Assembly (NCBI GenBank): GCA_002711965.1
Contig: PASM01000008.1
Location: forward strand, 1 to 40,675
From: Chloroflexota bacterium
GTDB taxonomy: Bacteria > Chloroflexota > Dehalococcoidia > UBA1151 > TMED-70
Direction of reading: 5' to 3'
Length of the DNA: 40,675 nt
Positions 26,957 to 35,373 of the stretch are shown here, in pieces. Numbering within the stretch: position 1 is the first letter of the stretch; every line of letters begins with the position of its first letter. The translations under genes and the position numbers were made by a program. The notes beneath the pieces were generated by a model. It had not been told where the DNA came from and ran no database searches. It saw nothing but the letters and a program-made list of their open reading frames with translations.

Positions 26957-27658
26957 ATGGCTGAAGAAAATCATAATTTGTTCCAATTGCAAGAATATGA
27001 TTTAGGTATTTTTAACAATGAAGATAAAGTGAATCAGATTCTAAAAAAAATAGATGAAAAACTAGGAATTGATGATCTTAAATCAAAATTAGAATTAATA
27101 GAAGAAAAATTTGAAGATCTTACTAAACTTCAATTAAGAGTGAATCAAATAATAGATCAAACTAGTAATGAAATCAACGAATTAAATACAACTCTATACT
27201 CAGGAAAAATTAGAAATACTAAAGAGGTAGAGGCAATAGAAATTGAAATCAAAAATAAGAATGAACATTTGACATCATATGAATCTAAGATAAGTAAGGT
27301 TAATGAAAATATTACAAAATTAAGTGAAATTAAAGAAAACTATGAGTTGAAAATTTTTTCACTTGAAGAGAAATGGATTGATTTGGAAAAAAAATTTAAT
27401 TATGAAATTGAAACCTTAAATAATGATAGGTTGAATCTTGAAGAAAAAAGAGAAGGATTATCAAGAAAATTAGATAAAAACACACTTAACTTATATGATT
27501 CTTTTATGAAAAAGAGCAGGAATGTTGGAATTTCTAAATTAGACAATAAAATAAGTACTTGTTGTAAAATTGAGCTTCCTAATGCATTTGTAGAGAAAAT
27601 AAAAAATAGCGAATTACCTATAGTATGTAATTGTGGTAAATCTTTAATTTCGGAGTGA
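26957..27658 (+). CDS. Coiled-coil protein with C-terminal zinc ribbon (CT398/DUF164-like)
   Basis: A 233-residue protein. Residues ~22-175 are an almost continuous charged coiled coil that includes YSGKIRNTKEVEAIEIEI near 81-98, the most conserved segment of the CT398/CdsZ family. The C-terminus carries the zinc ribbon: Cys202-Cys203 and Cys224-Asn-Cys226, where relatives have two CxxC knuckles. The compressed spacing is unusual, yet four cysteines remain. In other bacteria the family is proposed to bind nucleic acid or ribosome-related partners, and function is unsettled. It starts at ATG after GAGGG, and the next gene begins 4 bases after its stop using a GGAG inside this gene's last codons. 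The two are therefore a unit, followed by rnpB. Confidence 0.75.
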   Translation: MAEENHNLFQLQEYDLGIFNNEDKVNQILKKIDEKLGIDDLKSKLELIEEKFEDLTKLQLRVNQIIDQTSNEINELNTTLYSGKIRNTKEVEAIEIEIKNKNEHLTSYESKISKVNENITKLSEIKENYELKIFSLEEKWIDLEKKFNYEIETLNNDRLNLEEKREGLSRKLDKNTLNLYDSFMKKSRNVGISKLDNKISTCCKIELPNAFVEKIKNSELPIVCNCGKSLISE

Positions 27659-27662
27659 TTTT

Positions 27663-28784
27663 TTGAATTGTTTAGCGGTTGTTCATGACGAAAGAAATAG
27701 TGAAGAAATAAATAAAATAAATGAATTTTCTCGTTATGAAAATGTTTCTATAGATTATTATCTTGGTAGACTTGATTTCAAAAAAACCTTTGACTTTATA
27801 GTAAAGAACAATATATCAAAAGTATTTTTATCGGATGCAAATGTTTTAGATAATGATCTAAGCTCTTTTACTGAAAAAATCATAGCATTACATAAAAATA
27901 ACATTTCTGTATTGTGTGCTTCTTATGATTTTCCTGACCCATTTCAGCTAGCTATAAGAACATTAAGTTTAAATGGGAAAGATCCTGGCAGAATAAACAA
28001 AATAAAAGATTCAATAAATAAGAAAGCTTCAAGAGGTCAGGTTTTAGGAAAAATTCCCTATGGATATAAAAAAAATCTCACAGGGTTCTTTGAAGAAGAT
28101 TCATCTCAGTCAAAAAATGTAAAAAAGATTTTTTCTCTGTATAATCAAAATTTTTCTATTTCGGATATAACTAGGGAATTACAAAATACTTTGTTAACTG
28201 AGAAATGGTCTAATCAAAAAGTAAAACATATTTTAGAAAATGATTTTTATATTGGAATTTATAGAAGATATAATGTTGTAATCCCTAATTCACACATATC
28301 AATAATCGATAAAAAAGATTTTGATAATGCAAATAAGAAATTAGATATTGATGATAAAAGATCTTATATAAAGAATTATTGGACGAGATTTCTTTTTTGT
28401 GGCTTTTGTTTTAATAAATTATCAATATCTAATCATAAAAATTCATGGATAAGTAAAGGTGAAAGAAAAAGTAAAAATTATAAATATTATATTTGTGATC
28501 ATAAAAACTCTGAAATTGGATTTTCAAAAACTCTGAAAATTAAGTATGAAAAATTGAATGATTTATTAGAAATAAATATTAATAAAGAATTGATTTTAGA
28601 AAAAAAATTTGAAGATTCATACGTATATAAATTAATCTCAAAGCTATCTAATTCAAAAATTGTTTTTGATGATTTTATAGAAAAATTTGAAAATTATAAA
28701 AAATCTTCTTTGCAAAATAAAAATATGATTGAAAAGATTTTTATAAAGCAAATGAATAATGAAATATTTATATCCTCTACATAA
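27663..28784 (+). CDS. Serine-recombinase-like protein lacking catalytic residues
   Basis: A 373-residue protein starting at TTG, 7 bases after GGAG in the preceding gene. Residues ~108-200 match the large-serine-recombinase 'Recombinase' domain: GKIPYGYKKN at 129-138, VKKIFSLYNQNFSISDITREL, KWSNQKVKHILENDFYIGIYRR. A zinc-ribbon-like part follows (Cys246, Cys249, Cys278, His280). The N-terminal ~90 residues keep the alternating strand/helix pattern of a resolvase domain, but the serine expected in YxRxS is absent (VVHDERN) and the DRLxR arginines are replaced (LSDANVLDND). It should therefore bind DNA without cutting. No attachment sites or cargo genes flank it, so it looks domesticated. A DNA-binding or nucleoid role is speculation. 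Confidence 0.75.
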   Translation: MNCLAVVHDERNSEEINKINEFSRYENVSIDYYLGRLDFKKTFDFIVKNNISKVFLSDANVLDNDLSSFTEKIIALHKNNISVLCASYDFPDPFQLAIRTLSLNGKDPGRINKIKDSINKKASRGQVLGKIPYGYKKNLTGFFEEDSSQSKNVKKIFSLYNQNFSISDITRELQNTLLTEKWSNQKVKHILENDFYIGIYRRYNVVIPNSHISIIDKKDFDNANKKLDIDDKRSYIKNYWTRFLFCGFCFNKLSISNHKNSWISKGERKSKNYKYYICDHKNSEIGFSKTLKIKYEKLNDLLEININKELILEKKFEDSYVYKLISKLSNSKIVFDDFIEKFENYKKSSLQNKNMIEKIFIKQMNNEIFISST

Positions 28785-28790
28785 ATTAGT

Positions 28791-28796
28791 TATAAT
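28791..28796 (+). promoter_or_regulatory. Candidate -10 box for rnpB
   Basis: A perfect TATAAT lies about 45 bases before the RNase P RNA, just after the recombinase-like stop codon. No convincing -35 box is seen 16-18 bases upstream. Confidence 0.4.
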
Positions 28797-28836
28797 GTAA
28801 AAGTTAGACTATAAATTTAGTTTTTAACAATGAGGT

Positions 28837-29174
28837 AAAAGAAAGACGAGTGATCGCTGGCTTTGCCAGAGGAAAGTCCGAGCACCACTAGGATAAAGTG
28901 CCTGTTAACGGCAGGGCAGGGCAACCTGACGGATAGTGCAACAGAAAATATACCGCCATTATGGTAAGGGTGAAAAGGTAAGGTAAGAGCTTACCACAAA
29001 TTTGGTAACAAGTTTGGTATTGTAAACCCCACTTGGTGCAAGGCTAAATAGAGGAACGATAAGTTATCCTAGACAGTTCCTGGGTAAGCTGCTCGAGCTA
29101 GTTGGTGACAGCTAGCCTAGATGGATGATCACATCTACATATAGAAACAGAACTCGGCTTATAGTCTTTCTTTT
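28837..29174 (+). ncRNA. rnpB: RNase P RNA (bacterial class A)
   Basis: The catalytic RNA that matures tRNA 5' ends. Conserved blocks are all present and in order: GAGGAAAGTCCGAGC at 28869-28883, GGCAGGGCAGGGCAACCTGACGG-type P10/11 region after 28900, ACAGAAAATATACCGCC from about 28941, GGTAAGGGTGAAAAGGT from about 28963, GAGGAACG near 29051, and the closing ACAGAACTCGGCTTATAG from 29147. The ends pair as helix P1, AAAAGAAAGAC (28837-28847) with GTCTTTCTTTT (29164-29174). The T-rich tail after P1 may help termination. Length is normal. Confidence 0.96.
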
Positions 29175-29185
29175 ATCTTTATTTA

Positions 29186-30769
29186 CTAAGGTACTGCATG
29201 ACCCGCAAATATCCCTGTGCATTTTTCATTTTTTACCGCAATATTTCCATTTACAATTACGTAAGGAATTCCTACAGGAAATTGCTTTGCATCATCATAA
29301 GTAGCTGTATCAATTATTTTTTCTTCATCAAAAATTACTATGTCTGCGAAATATCCTTCTTTTAAAGAACCTCTTCCAGTTAATTTAAAAGTTTTGGCAG
29401 GATTGTTGCAGATTCTTTGAATCATTTGTTCAAGTGATATTATGTTATTAAATTGTCTTCTAAGCCTTCCAATAAACCTTGGAAATGTACCGTAAGCTCT
29501 AGGATGAGGCACGTTTCCCAATCTAATTGAATCGCTTCCTATCATATAATCAGGTCTTGATAAAAATTCCACAGCATCTTTGCTGATTTGTCTCCAAGTA
29601 GAAATACTTTCAGGAGGAATTTGCCAAAAACCTACCTGTAAATCTTGTTCTATTAATATATTACAGATCAAATCTCCCATAGATAATCCTCTGATTTCTG
29701 CAAGTTGAGAAACTGTCATACCTTCTAATTCAGGATTATTTGGCAAATAAGAAAGTAATATGTGATCCATTCTTCTTTTTTTATTTAATCCAAAGCTTTC
29801 TATAATTTTTGAACGTGCATTATTATCATTTAATCTTTCTAAAATTTCCTTTGGTCCTCCCTCATGAGCCCAGCTTGGTAAATTGCTAAGTAAGAAAGAA
29901 CTCCCAGTAGGATAAGGATATAATTCTAAAGTACAATCTACTCCCTCATCTTTAGCTTTATCAATTAATTCTAGTACTTCGGAAACTTGTCCAGCATTCT
30001 CAGCACTTGTCCTTGTGTGAGAAAAATGAACTCTGACCCCCGATATTCTACCTATTTCAAGAGCTTCGGGAATACCTCCTCCGCCAAAACCTCTTTCTTT
30101 ATTTACATCTCTCAAATGAGTAATATAGACACCGTCTTTTTCTTTTACAACCTTGCATAACTGTATCAATTCTTCTGTGTTACTCCACGCATTAGGATGG
30201 TATGACATTCCAGTAGCTAATCCTACAGAACCTTGTTCTAAACCTTCTCTAAGTAGACTTTTTGCATTCTCTAGTTCTTTTCCTTCTAAAGGTTTATCAT
30301 AAAACCCTACTGATTCCATTCTTAGAGCACCATGTGAAACTGGGTATGCAGTATTGATAGAAACCTTTTTATGATAATTAGATCTAAAAGCACTTATACT
30401 GCTCATGTCCAGATTTTCTGGAGGCATGCCTAATATTCCGCCTAAATATTTTCTTTGGATTTTATAATTTTCTGATGAAAGAGGTGCATAAGAAAGTCCA
30501 TCTTGTCCTAAAATTTCTGTGGTTACTCCTTGCCTTAAGCTACTAGCATGCTGAGGATCGTTAAGTAAAACCCCGTCATGGTGAGTATGAGTATCTATAA
30601 AGCCAGGCGAAACAATTAGTCCTTTTGCATCAATAGTTTCTTTTGACTCTTTTCCGGTTGAATCTCCAATAAAGCTTATTTTTTCTCCTGAAATACCTAT
30701 ATCTGCTATAAATCTCTTTTTCCCAGAACCATTTATAACATTTCCATTTTTTATAAGTAAATCGAACAT
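29186..30769 (-). CDS. N-acyl-D-amino-acid deacylase family amidohydrolase
   Basis: A 527-residue amidohydrolase of the D-aminoacylase family. The strand-1 metal motif is FIDTHTHHD (H61, H63), followed by a long insertion, THLRDVNKE and VHFSHTRTS histidines in mid-protein, DYMIGSDS near residue 410 and a C-terminal composite beta-sandwich (GRGSLKEGYFADIVIFDE). In D-aminoacylases a cysteine (GNCGFS) is a zinc ligand; here the site reads GQDGLS, with D90. The substrate may therefore not be an N-acyl-D-amino acid. It is last in a minus-strand operon after a ThDP enzyme and an enolase-superfamily enzyme, 25 bases from the latter. It converges on rnpB with a gap of about 11 bases. Confidence 0.8.
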   Translation of the reverse strand: MFDLLIKNGNVINGSGKKRFIADIGISGEKISFIGDSTGKESKETIDAKGLIVSPGFIDTHTHHDGVLLNDPQHASSLRQGVTTEILGQDGLSYAPLSSENYKIQRKYLGGILGMPPENLDMSSISAFRSNYHKKVSINTAYPVSHGALRMESVGFYDKPLEGKELENAKSLLREGLEQGSVGLATGMSYHPNAWSNTEELIQLCKVVKEKDGVYITHLRDVNKERGFGGGGIPEALEIGRISGVRVHFSHTRTSAENAGQVSEVLELIDKAKDEGVDCTLELYPYPTGSSFLLSNLPSWAHEGGPKEILERLNDNNARSKIIESFGLNKKRRMDHILLSYLPNNPELEGMTVSQLAEIRGLSMGDLICNILIEQDLQVGFWQIPPESISTWRQISKDAVEFLSRPDYMIGSDSIRLGNVPHPRAYGTFPRFIGRLRRQFNNIISLEQMIQRICNNPAKTFKLTGRGSLKEGYFADIVIFDEEKIIDTATYDDAKQFPVGIPYVIVNGNIAVKNEKCTGIFAGHAVP

Positions 30770-30794
30770 GTTTAACTGAAATCCATAACTATAT

Positions 30795-31970
30795 TTATTC
30801 TGATTGTCCTCGTTTAGCCCAATCCATTTTTTCGAACATATTTAGACCAGGATCTAAATTGATTCCTTCTTTATTTTTTTCTGGAGGATGAGAAAGTATA
30901 AATTCTTCATTCAATTCAATACCCCATCCAGGTTTATCAGGCACGCTAAAAAACCCATCGACAACTTCTGGATAGAAGTTGGCAGCTTCTTTTACAAATG
31001 GATCAGCAAAATCATTAAAGTGTTCTAATATTTTAACATTTCGTAATGTTACACATAGATGAATTGCTGCTAATGTAGAAACAACACCACCCACATTATG
31101 AGGAGCTACCATTATAGAGTAAATTTCAGCAGTTGATGCAATTTTTTTTGTCTCAAATATACCTCCTGTTTGGGTGATATCAGGTTGTATTATGTCTACA
31201 GATTTACTGTTCCATATCTCTCTAAATTCTGAAGCTCCATATAATCTTTCACCTGTTGCAATAGGAAGAGAGGTTTGAATTCTAACTTTCTCTAAACTAG
31301 GGTTGTCGCTTGGCCTTACGGGTTCTTCAATCCAGCCTATATTAAGATGATTTATTTTATTTGCTATTTCAGTTGCTTGATGAGCTGCAAATCTTCCGTG
31401 CATTTCAATCATCATTTGCATATCATCAGTTATTGTGTCTGATACAGCTTCTATTATTTCAAGAGATTTAAATAGTTCATCTCTTGATAATTCTAAGTCA
31501 CCATTTCCAAATGGATCAAATTTTAAAGCTTTATATCCTTTAGATACAACTTTTGAAGCAGCTAAGGAAAAGCTATCAGGAGTCCTTTCAACTGTATACC
31601 AACCATTGGCATATGCTTGAATCTTATCCTGAACTTTACCACCAATTAGTTTATATACAGGTTGATTTGTAGCTTTACCCATAATATCCCAAAATGCCAT
31701 TTCAACCATTGCTAAACCTGTATGAACTACTTCACCTGCTTTACCAAAATCAAGTAATGTAAATCTTCGATACAAGGCTTCTATATCAAAAGGATCATGC
31801 CCAATAAAATGTCTTTCAACATCTTTTAGATACTCAGCCACTGTATGAGTTTTTCCTACAACTCTTGCCTCTCCAACTCCAGTAATTCCTTCATCAGTTT
31901 CAACAACTATATATGATAAATTCCTCCAAGGAGTACCTAACTGTAATAATCTAAATCCAGTAGTTTTCAT
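30795..31970 (-). CDS. Mandelate racemase/muconate-lactonizing (enolase superfamily) enzyme, probable sugar-acid dehydratase
   Basis: A 391-residue enolase-superfamily member. Residues ~1-120 are the capping domain. Barrel metal ligands are E189 in IEMHGRF, E215/E216 in WIEEPVRP and E241 in TGERLYG. D264 in QPDITQTGG and H291 in APHNVGG form the His-Asp dyad; K150 in ALKFDPFG lies at the second-strand lysine position. The EMHGR, TGERLYG and APHNVGG motifs resemble galactonate/mannonate-type dehydratases more than racemases. The superfamily abstracts a proton alpha to a carboxylate. Enolase paralogues are expanded in marine SAR202, which supports the taxonomic guess. It starts one base after the ThDP gene's stop. 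The exact acid substrate cannot be read from sequence. Confidence 0.85.
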   Translation of the reverse strand: MKTTGFRLLQLGTPWRNLSYIVVETDEGITGVGEARVVGKTHTVAEYLKDVERHFIGHDPFDIEALYRRFTLLDFGKAGEVVHTGLAMVEMAFWDIMGKATNQPVYKLIGGKVQDKIQAYANGWYTVERTPDSFSLAASKVVSKGYKALKFDPFGNGDLELSRDELFKSLEIIEAVSDTITDDMQMMIEMHGRFAAHQATEIANKINHLNIGWIEEPVRPSDNPSLEKVRIQTSLPIATGERLYGASEFREIWNSKSVDIIQPDITQTGGIFETKKIASTAEIYSIMVAPHNVGGVVSTLAAIHLCVTLRNVKILEHFNDFADPFVKEAANFYPEVVDGFFSVPDKPGWGIELNEEFILSHPPEKNKEGINLDPGLNMFEKMDWAKRGQSE

Positions 31971-31971
31971 A

Positions 31972-33645
31972 TTAGCTTACGATTTTTCCTCCAGTTACAC
32001 TATCGTCATTGTAGTATCTACTAAATCGTCCTTCTTGCTGAGTAATAACTTCAATAAGTGCACTCTGGCCATCTTTATTTGTTTTTTGAGCATCTTTTAT
32101 AGCTGGAACTATTTCTTCTGGTTTTTCAACATAAATTCCTTTGGCTCCTAGCCCTTCAGCAATTGTAGTGTAGGAACCTGTATTGTTTCCAGCTCCATAT
32201 CTCTCCATAGCTGTAGGCATATGATGATCATAACCACCCATTGTACTATTATTTAATAAAATAGTTGTAATAGGGTTTTCAGATCTAACTGAAGTTTCTA
32301 AATCTAAACCAGAAAGACCAAAAGCTGTATCTCCCATAAAGTTAACACAAAACTTATCAGGGTGAGCTATTTTAGCTCCAATTACTAATGGTAATCCATA
32401 TCCTAAATGAGTAGATTTACCCCATCCAATATAACTGTTTGGGACTGTTGCCGGATAGAAAGGCATAATTTGATCTCTAGGATGACCTGCGTCATGAGTC
32501 ATTATTGTATTTTCATGATCAACTGCGTTATTAATTTCAGTAATCAATCTGTATGGATTAATAGGAACATCGTTAGAATTTAATAGCGGTGCCCAATCTG
32601 CTTCCCATTCTTTTTTTACTTGAGCAATTGATTCTACTATTTTTGTATCTTTAGTTCTTGAATCTCCATAAGTTCCTTTTGCTTCATCAATAAGCATTTT
32701 TAGAGTAGATTTCACATCTCCTAATAGTCCAATTTCGGTTGGATATTCTTTATCAATATCTTCAATATTATTTGTATTGTGAATTATAGATTTACCTTCT
32801 GGTATGTCTATTCCAAAAGTGGTTCTTGAAAAGCTAGCCCCTAAACCAATAAGTACATCAGAGTCCTTCAGCCAAGACCAAACAGCTTTAGGAGCAGTTC
32901 TATTTGCAGCTCCTAATGATAGAGGATGACGTTCATCAAAAGCAGATTTTCCTGGCATCGTTGTAATAACTGGAATTTGCATTATTTCTGCAAATTCTTT
33001 TAGTTCTTCAGTTGCTGCACCATATAGGATTCCTTGACCTGCCCAAATTACGGGGTTTTTAGCAGTTCCAAGAGTTTTTATAGCATCCTTAACATTTGAA
33101 AGACTTGGAGCAGTCAAATTACTATTAGGACTTGAATAATCATCAGTGTTATCTACTTCTCCTGCCATAGCATCGCTTCTCATCTCAAGAAGCACAGGTC
33201 CTGGCCTGCCATTTTTTAATGCCGACATGGCTCTTCTCATTTGAGTAGAAATTTCGGAACTCTTTGTTATTGAAGAACACCATTTAGTTATGTTTGCAAA
33301 GTTAGTTTGAGGATCAAAATTTGGTTTTACTTCCGCAACATTTGCAGGAGATCCAGCTGGAAGATATAAAACAGGAACCGCTTCGGCCCATGCTTGAGCA
33401 AATCCACCGAAAGAATTTTCTATTCCAGGTCCTCCTTGAGAACAAAAAACACCCATTTTACCTTCTTTAGCTAACATTCTTGCATATCCATCTGCAGCCA
33501 TTATTCCACCACGTTCTTGCCTGAACACGATAGGTTTCAATCCGCCTTTACCAGCAGCTTCAATTAGTGGGTTAGCAGGAAAACAAGCTATCCATTCAAA
33601 TCCTTCTTTTTTCAATATATCTACAACAGCATCATAACCATTCAT
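31972..33645 (-). CDS. Thiamine-diphosphate-dependent enzyme (acetolactate synthase/benzoylformate decarboxylase-like)
   Basis: A 557-residue ThDP enzyme with the usual three domains. The N-terminal Pyr domain holds the catalytic glutamate in FRQERGGIMAADGYAR. The central domain is nucleotide-like (PVIWAGQGILYG). The C-terminal PP domain holds GDTAFGLSGLDLETSVRSEN-x-ITTILLNN, the GD-x~26-NN cofactor motif. No acetolactate synthase small subunit is nearby, and the context is catabolic, so a 2-oxoacid decarboxylase, lyase or ligase is more likely than branched-chain synthesis. I chose ATG at 33645 over a TTG four codons upstream, because GGAG (33655-33652) is 6 bases from it. It heads the operon with the enolase-family and amidohydrolase genes and is divergent from ftsZ. 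Confidence 0.82.
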   Translation of the reverse strand: MNGYDAVVDILKKEGFEWIACFPANPLIEAAGKGGLKPIVFRQERGGIMAADGYARMLAKEGKMGVFCSQGGPGIENSFGGFAQAWAEAVPVLYLPAGSPANVAEVKPNFDPQTNFANITKWCSSITKSSEISTQMRRAMSALKNGRPGPVLLEMRSDAMAGEVDNTDDYSSPNSNLTAPSLSNVKDAIKTLGTAKNPVIWAGQGILYGAATEELKEFAEIMQIPVITTMPGKSAFDERHPLSLGAANRTAPKAVWSWLKDSDVLIGLGASFSRTTFGIDIPEGKSIIHNTNNIEDIDKEYPTEIGLLGDVKSTLKMLIDEAKGTYGDSRTKDTKIVESIAQVKKEWEADWAPLLNSNDVPINPYRLITEINNAVDHENTIMTHDAGHPRDQIMPFYPATVPNSYIGWGKSTHLGYGLPLVIGAKIAHPDKFCVNFMGDTAFGLSGLDLETSVRSENPITTILLNNSTMGGYDHHMPTAMERYGAGNNTGSYTTIAEGLGAKGIYVEKPEEIVPAIKDAQKTNKDGQSALIEVITQQEGRFSRYYNDDSVTGGKIVS

Positions 33646-33825
33646 AATATTCTCCAAAAATTAAATTTTATTTTCCTTATAAAATAACTCTTATTTATTA
33701 ATTAATACAGTACAAAATTGATCAAATTCGTTTTTAAATTACTCATCCCTAAATTTGAAATTTATTTTAAATTAAAGTATTGAAATTTTTTTTTTGTATT
33801 TAAAATAAAGACTTTGAGGTAAAAA

Positions 33826-34902
33826 ATGGTTCAAGAAAGACTAATAGGATTTGGAACTGCGAACATAAAAGTATTTGGTGTTGGTGGTGGTGGCGGAAAT
33901 GCAATTAATAGGATGTATAAAGACACAATCCCGGGGATACAATTTGTTGCTGTTAATACAGATAATCAGGCCTTAGAAAACTCTATCATTCCTGAAAAAA
34001 TCAGGATAGGGGATAGAATTGCTAGAGGAATGGGAGTTGGTGGTGATCCATCAAGAGGGAAACAATCGGCTGAAGAAAGCCGAGGTGAAATTAAGGAATT
34101 GTTGAATAATGCTGATATGGCATTTGTAGCTGCTGGTATGGGTGGAGGTTCTGGTACAGGTGCTGCACCTGTAATAGCTGAAATTGCTAAATCATCAGGA
34201 GCCTTAACAATTGGAGTTGTGACCAAACCTTTTGGTTTTGAAGGTACTCAGAGGTTGGATGCTGCTCTTGAGGGAATTGAAAATCTAAAGAAATATGTAG
34301 ACACTCTTATCGTTGTCCCAAATGATAGATTGCTCCAAACAGAGGAAAATCTTTCAATGTCTGATGCTTTTGCTCTTGCAGATGATGTGTTAAAAGTGGG
34401 CATACAATCTATAGCTGAACTTATATTAGTACCAGGAGAAATAAACCTGGACTTTGCTGATGTGAAAACAGTAATGGAAAATGCTGGTCCTGCTTGGATG
34501 GGTATAGGAGAATCTTCGGAGGAAAATAGAGCCGTGGATGCAGCAGAAAAGGCAGTTTCATCTCCACTATTAGAATTACCTATTGACGGAGCTAAAGGAG
34601 TTATATTTAATGTTTCTGGAGGACAAGACACCACTTTGGATGAAGTAACGGCTGCTTCTGAAGTGATAAAATCAAAGGTTCATCCTGATGCAAACATTAT
34701 TTTTGGAAGTGTAAGTAATCCGAAGCTTAATGGAAAAATTAAAATTACTGTTATTGCTACAGGCTTTCCAGTTATTGTTGATGATGATTTCGCAGAAAGA
34801 AACATCAAGCAAGAAGGTGTAAGTATAGATGATCTTGAAGTTCCTCCATTCTTGAGGAAACATCCTGGTGCATTGAGAAGATTAAGGTCTGGAACTTTAT
34901 AA
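33826..34902 (+). CDS. ftsZ: Cell division protein FtsZ
   Basis: A 358-residue tubulin-like GTPase that forms the division ring. The N-terminal GTP site includes GVGGGGGNAINRM near residue 19 and the tubulin signature GMGGGSGTGAAPVIAE near 105; NVDNQAL-type residues (VNTDNQAL) precede the T3 loop. The core ends near residue 320. Only about 20 residues of linker follow before EVPPFLRK, a recognisable C-terminal peptide, and the protein then ends in a basic tail (ALRRLRSGTL). GAGG precedes the ATG by 6 bases. No ftsA, ftsQ or mur genes flank it, so it is outside any dcw cluster here. It converges on an unknown gene with a 3-base gap. Confidence 0.96.
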   Translation: MVQERLIGFGTANIKVFGVGGGGGNAINRMYKDTIPGIQFVAVNTDNQALENSIIPEKIRIGDRIARGMGVGGDPSRGKQSAEESRGEIKELLNNADMAFVAAGMGGGSGTGAAPVIAEIAKSSGALTIGVVTKPFGFEGTQRLDAALEGIENLKKYVDTLIVVPNDRLLQTEENLSMSDAFALADDVLKVGIQSIAELILVPGEINLDFADVKTVMENAGPAWMGIGESSEENRAVDAAEKAVSSPLLELPIDGAKGVIFNVSGGQDTTLDEVTAASEVIKSKVHPDANIIFGSVSNPKLNGKIKITVIATGFPVIVDDDFAERNIKQEGVSIDDLEVPPFLRKHPGALRRLRSGTL

Positions 34903-34905
34903 TAC

Positions 34906-35373
34906 TTATTTTTCAGGTAAGTTATCAATAATTTTATTTAATTTTGAAGTATATCCATTATATGTTGGGTCTGAAACGACTACGAATGCGTCTGTTATTT
35001 TCTCAGCATGATTTGATTTTATCTTGATTAAAGAAAATTCAAAATTATTGATAATTTTTTTTATTTTATTAATTATTGATAAAGATAATTTTTTTTGATT
35101 TATTTTGTTTTCAGAAATACCTAAGTCGTGAACCATAATTAATTTTATCAACTCATTATTTTTTTTTATATTTAGTATATCTTTGAGTGTTTGATAGATA
35201 GATTTTGAATAGCAAATATAAGAGATTTCTTCATCTAGAAAAAAACATATTACTCCATCAGTTTTACCCAACATCCATACACTTTTGTCACTTAAAGTAA
35301 ATCTTTCATTTCCTAGTAGATCTAAGTAATCTTTTTTCCATTCTCTTAAGTGTGCTTCAGTAAATTGTTTCAT
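34906..35373 (-). CDS. Hypothetical protein between pgsA and ftsZ
   Basis: A 155-residue protein I do not recognise. It opens with a polar helix (EAHLREWKKDYLDLL), has a predicted strand pair (VICFFLDEEISYICYSKSI), a Lys/Asn-rich middle and a strand VVVSDPTYNG before the end. The EEISYICYS segment faintly recalls GIY-YIG nucleases, but the conserved Arg and Glu are not evident. There is no signal peptide or membrane segment. Its start overlaps the pgsA stop (ATGA), so it is translated after pgsA, and it ends 3 bases from ftsZ. A real gene is likely from this tight overlap and the intact frame. Confidence 0.6.
   Translation of the reverse strand: MKQFTEAHLREWKKDYLDLLGNERFTLSDKSVWMLGKTDGVICFFLDEEISYICYSKSIYQTLKDILNIKKNNELIKLIMVHDLGISENKINQKKLSLSIINKIKKIINNFEFSLIKIKSNHAEKITDAFVVVSDPTYNGYTSKLNKIIDNLPEK

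Noticed and set aside
27663..28784. Active integrative element or prophage integrase
   Set aside because: Catalytic Ser and Arg residues are missing and there are no att repeats, tRNA target or cargo genes.
31972..33645. Biosynthetic acetolactate synthase (ilvB)
   Set aside because: No small subunit or ilvC/leu genes adjoin it and the operon is catabolic in character.
34248..34634. 128-residue open frame opposite ftsZ
   Set aside because: Antisense shadow of ftsZ, low-complexity Ser/Pro product.
34906..35373. GIY-YIG nuclease
   Set aside because: Only a short strand pattern is similar; the motif glycine, catalytic arginine and glutamate are not found.
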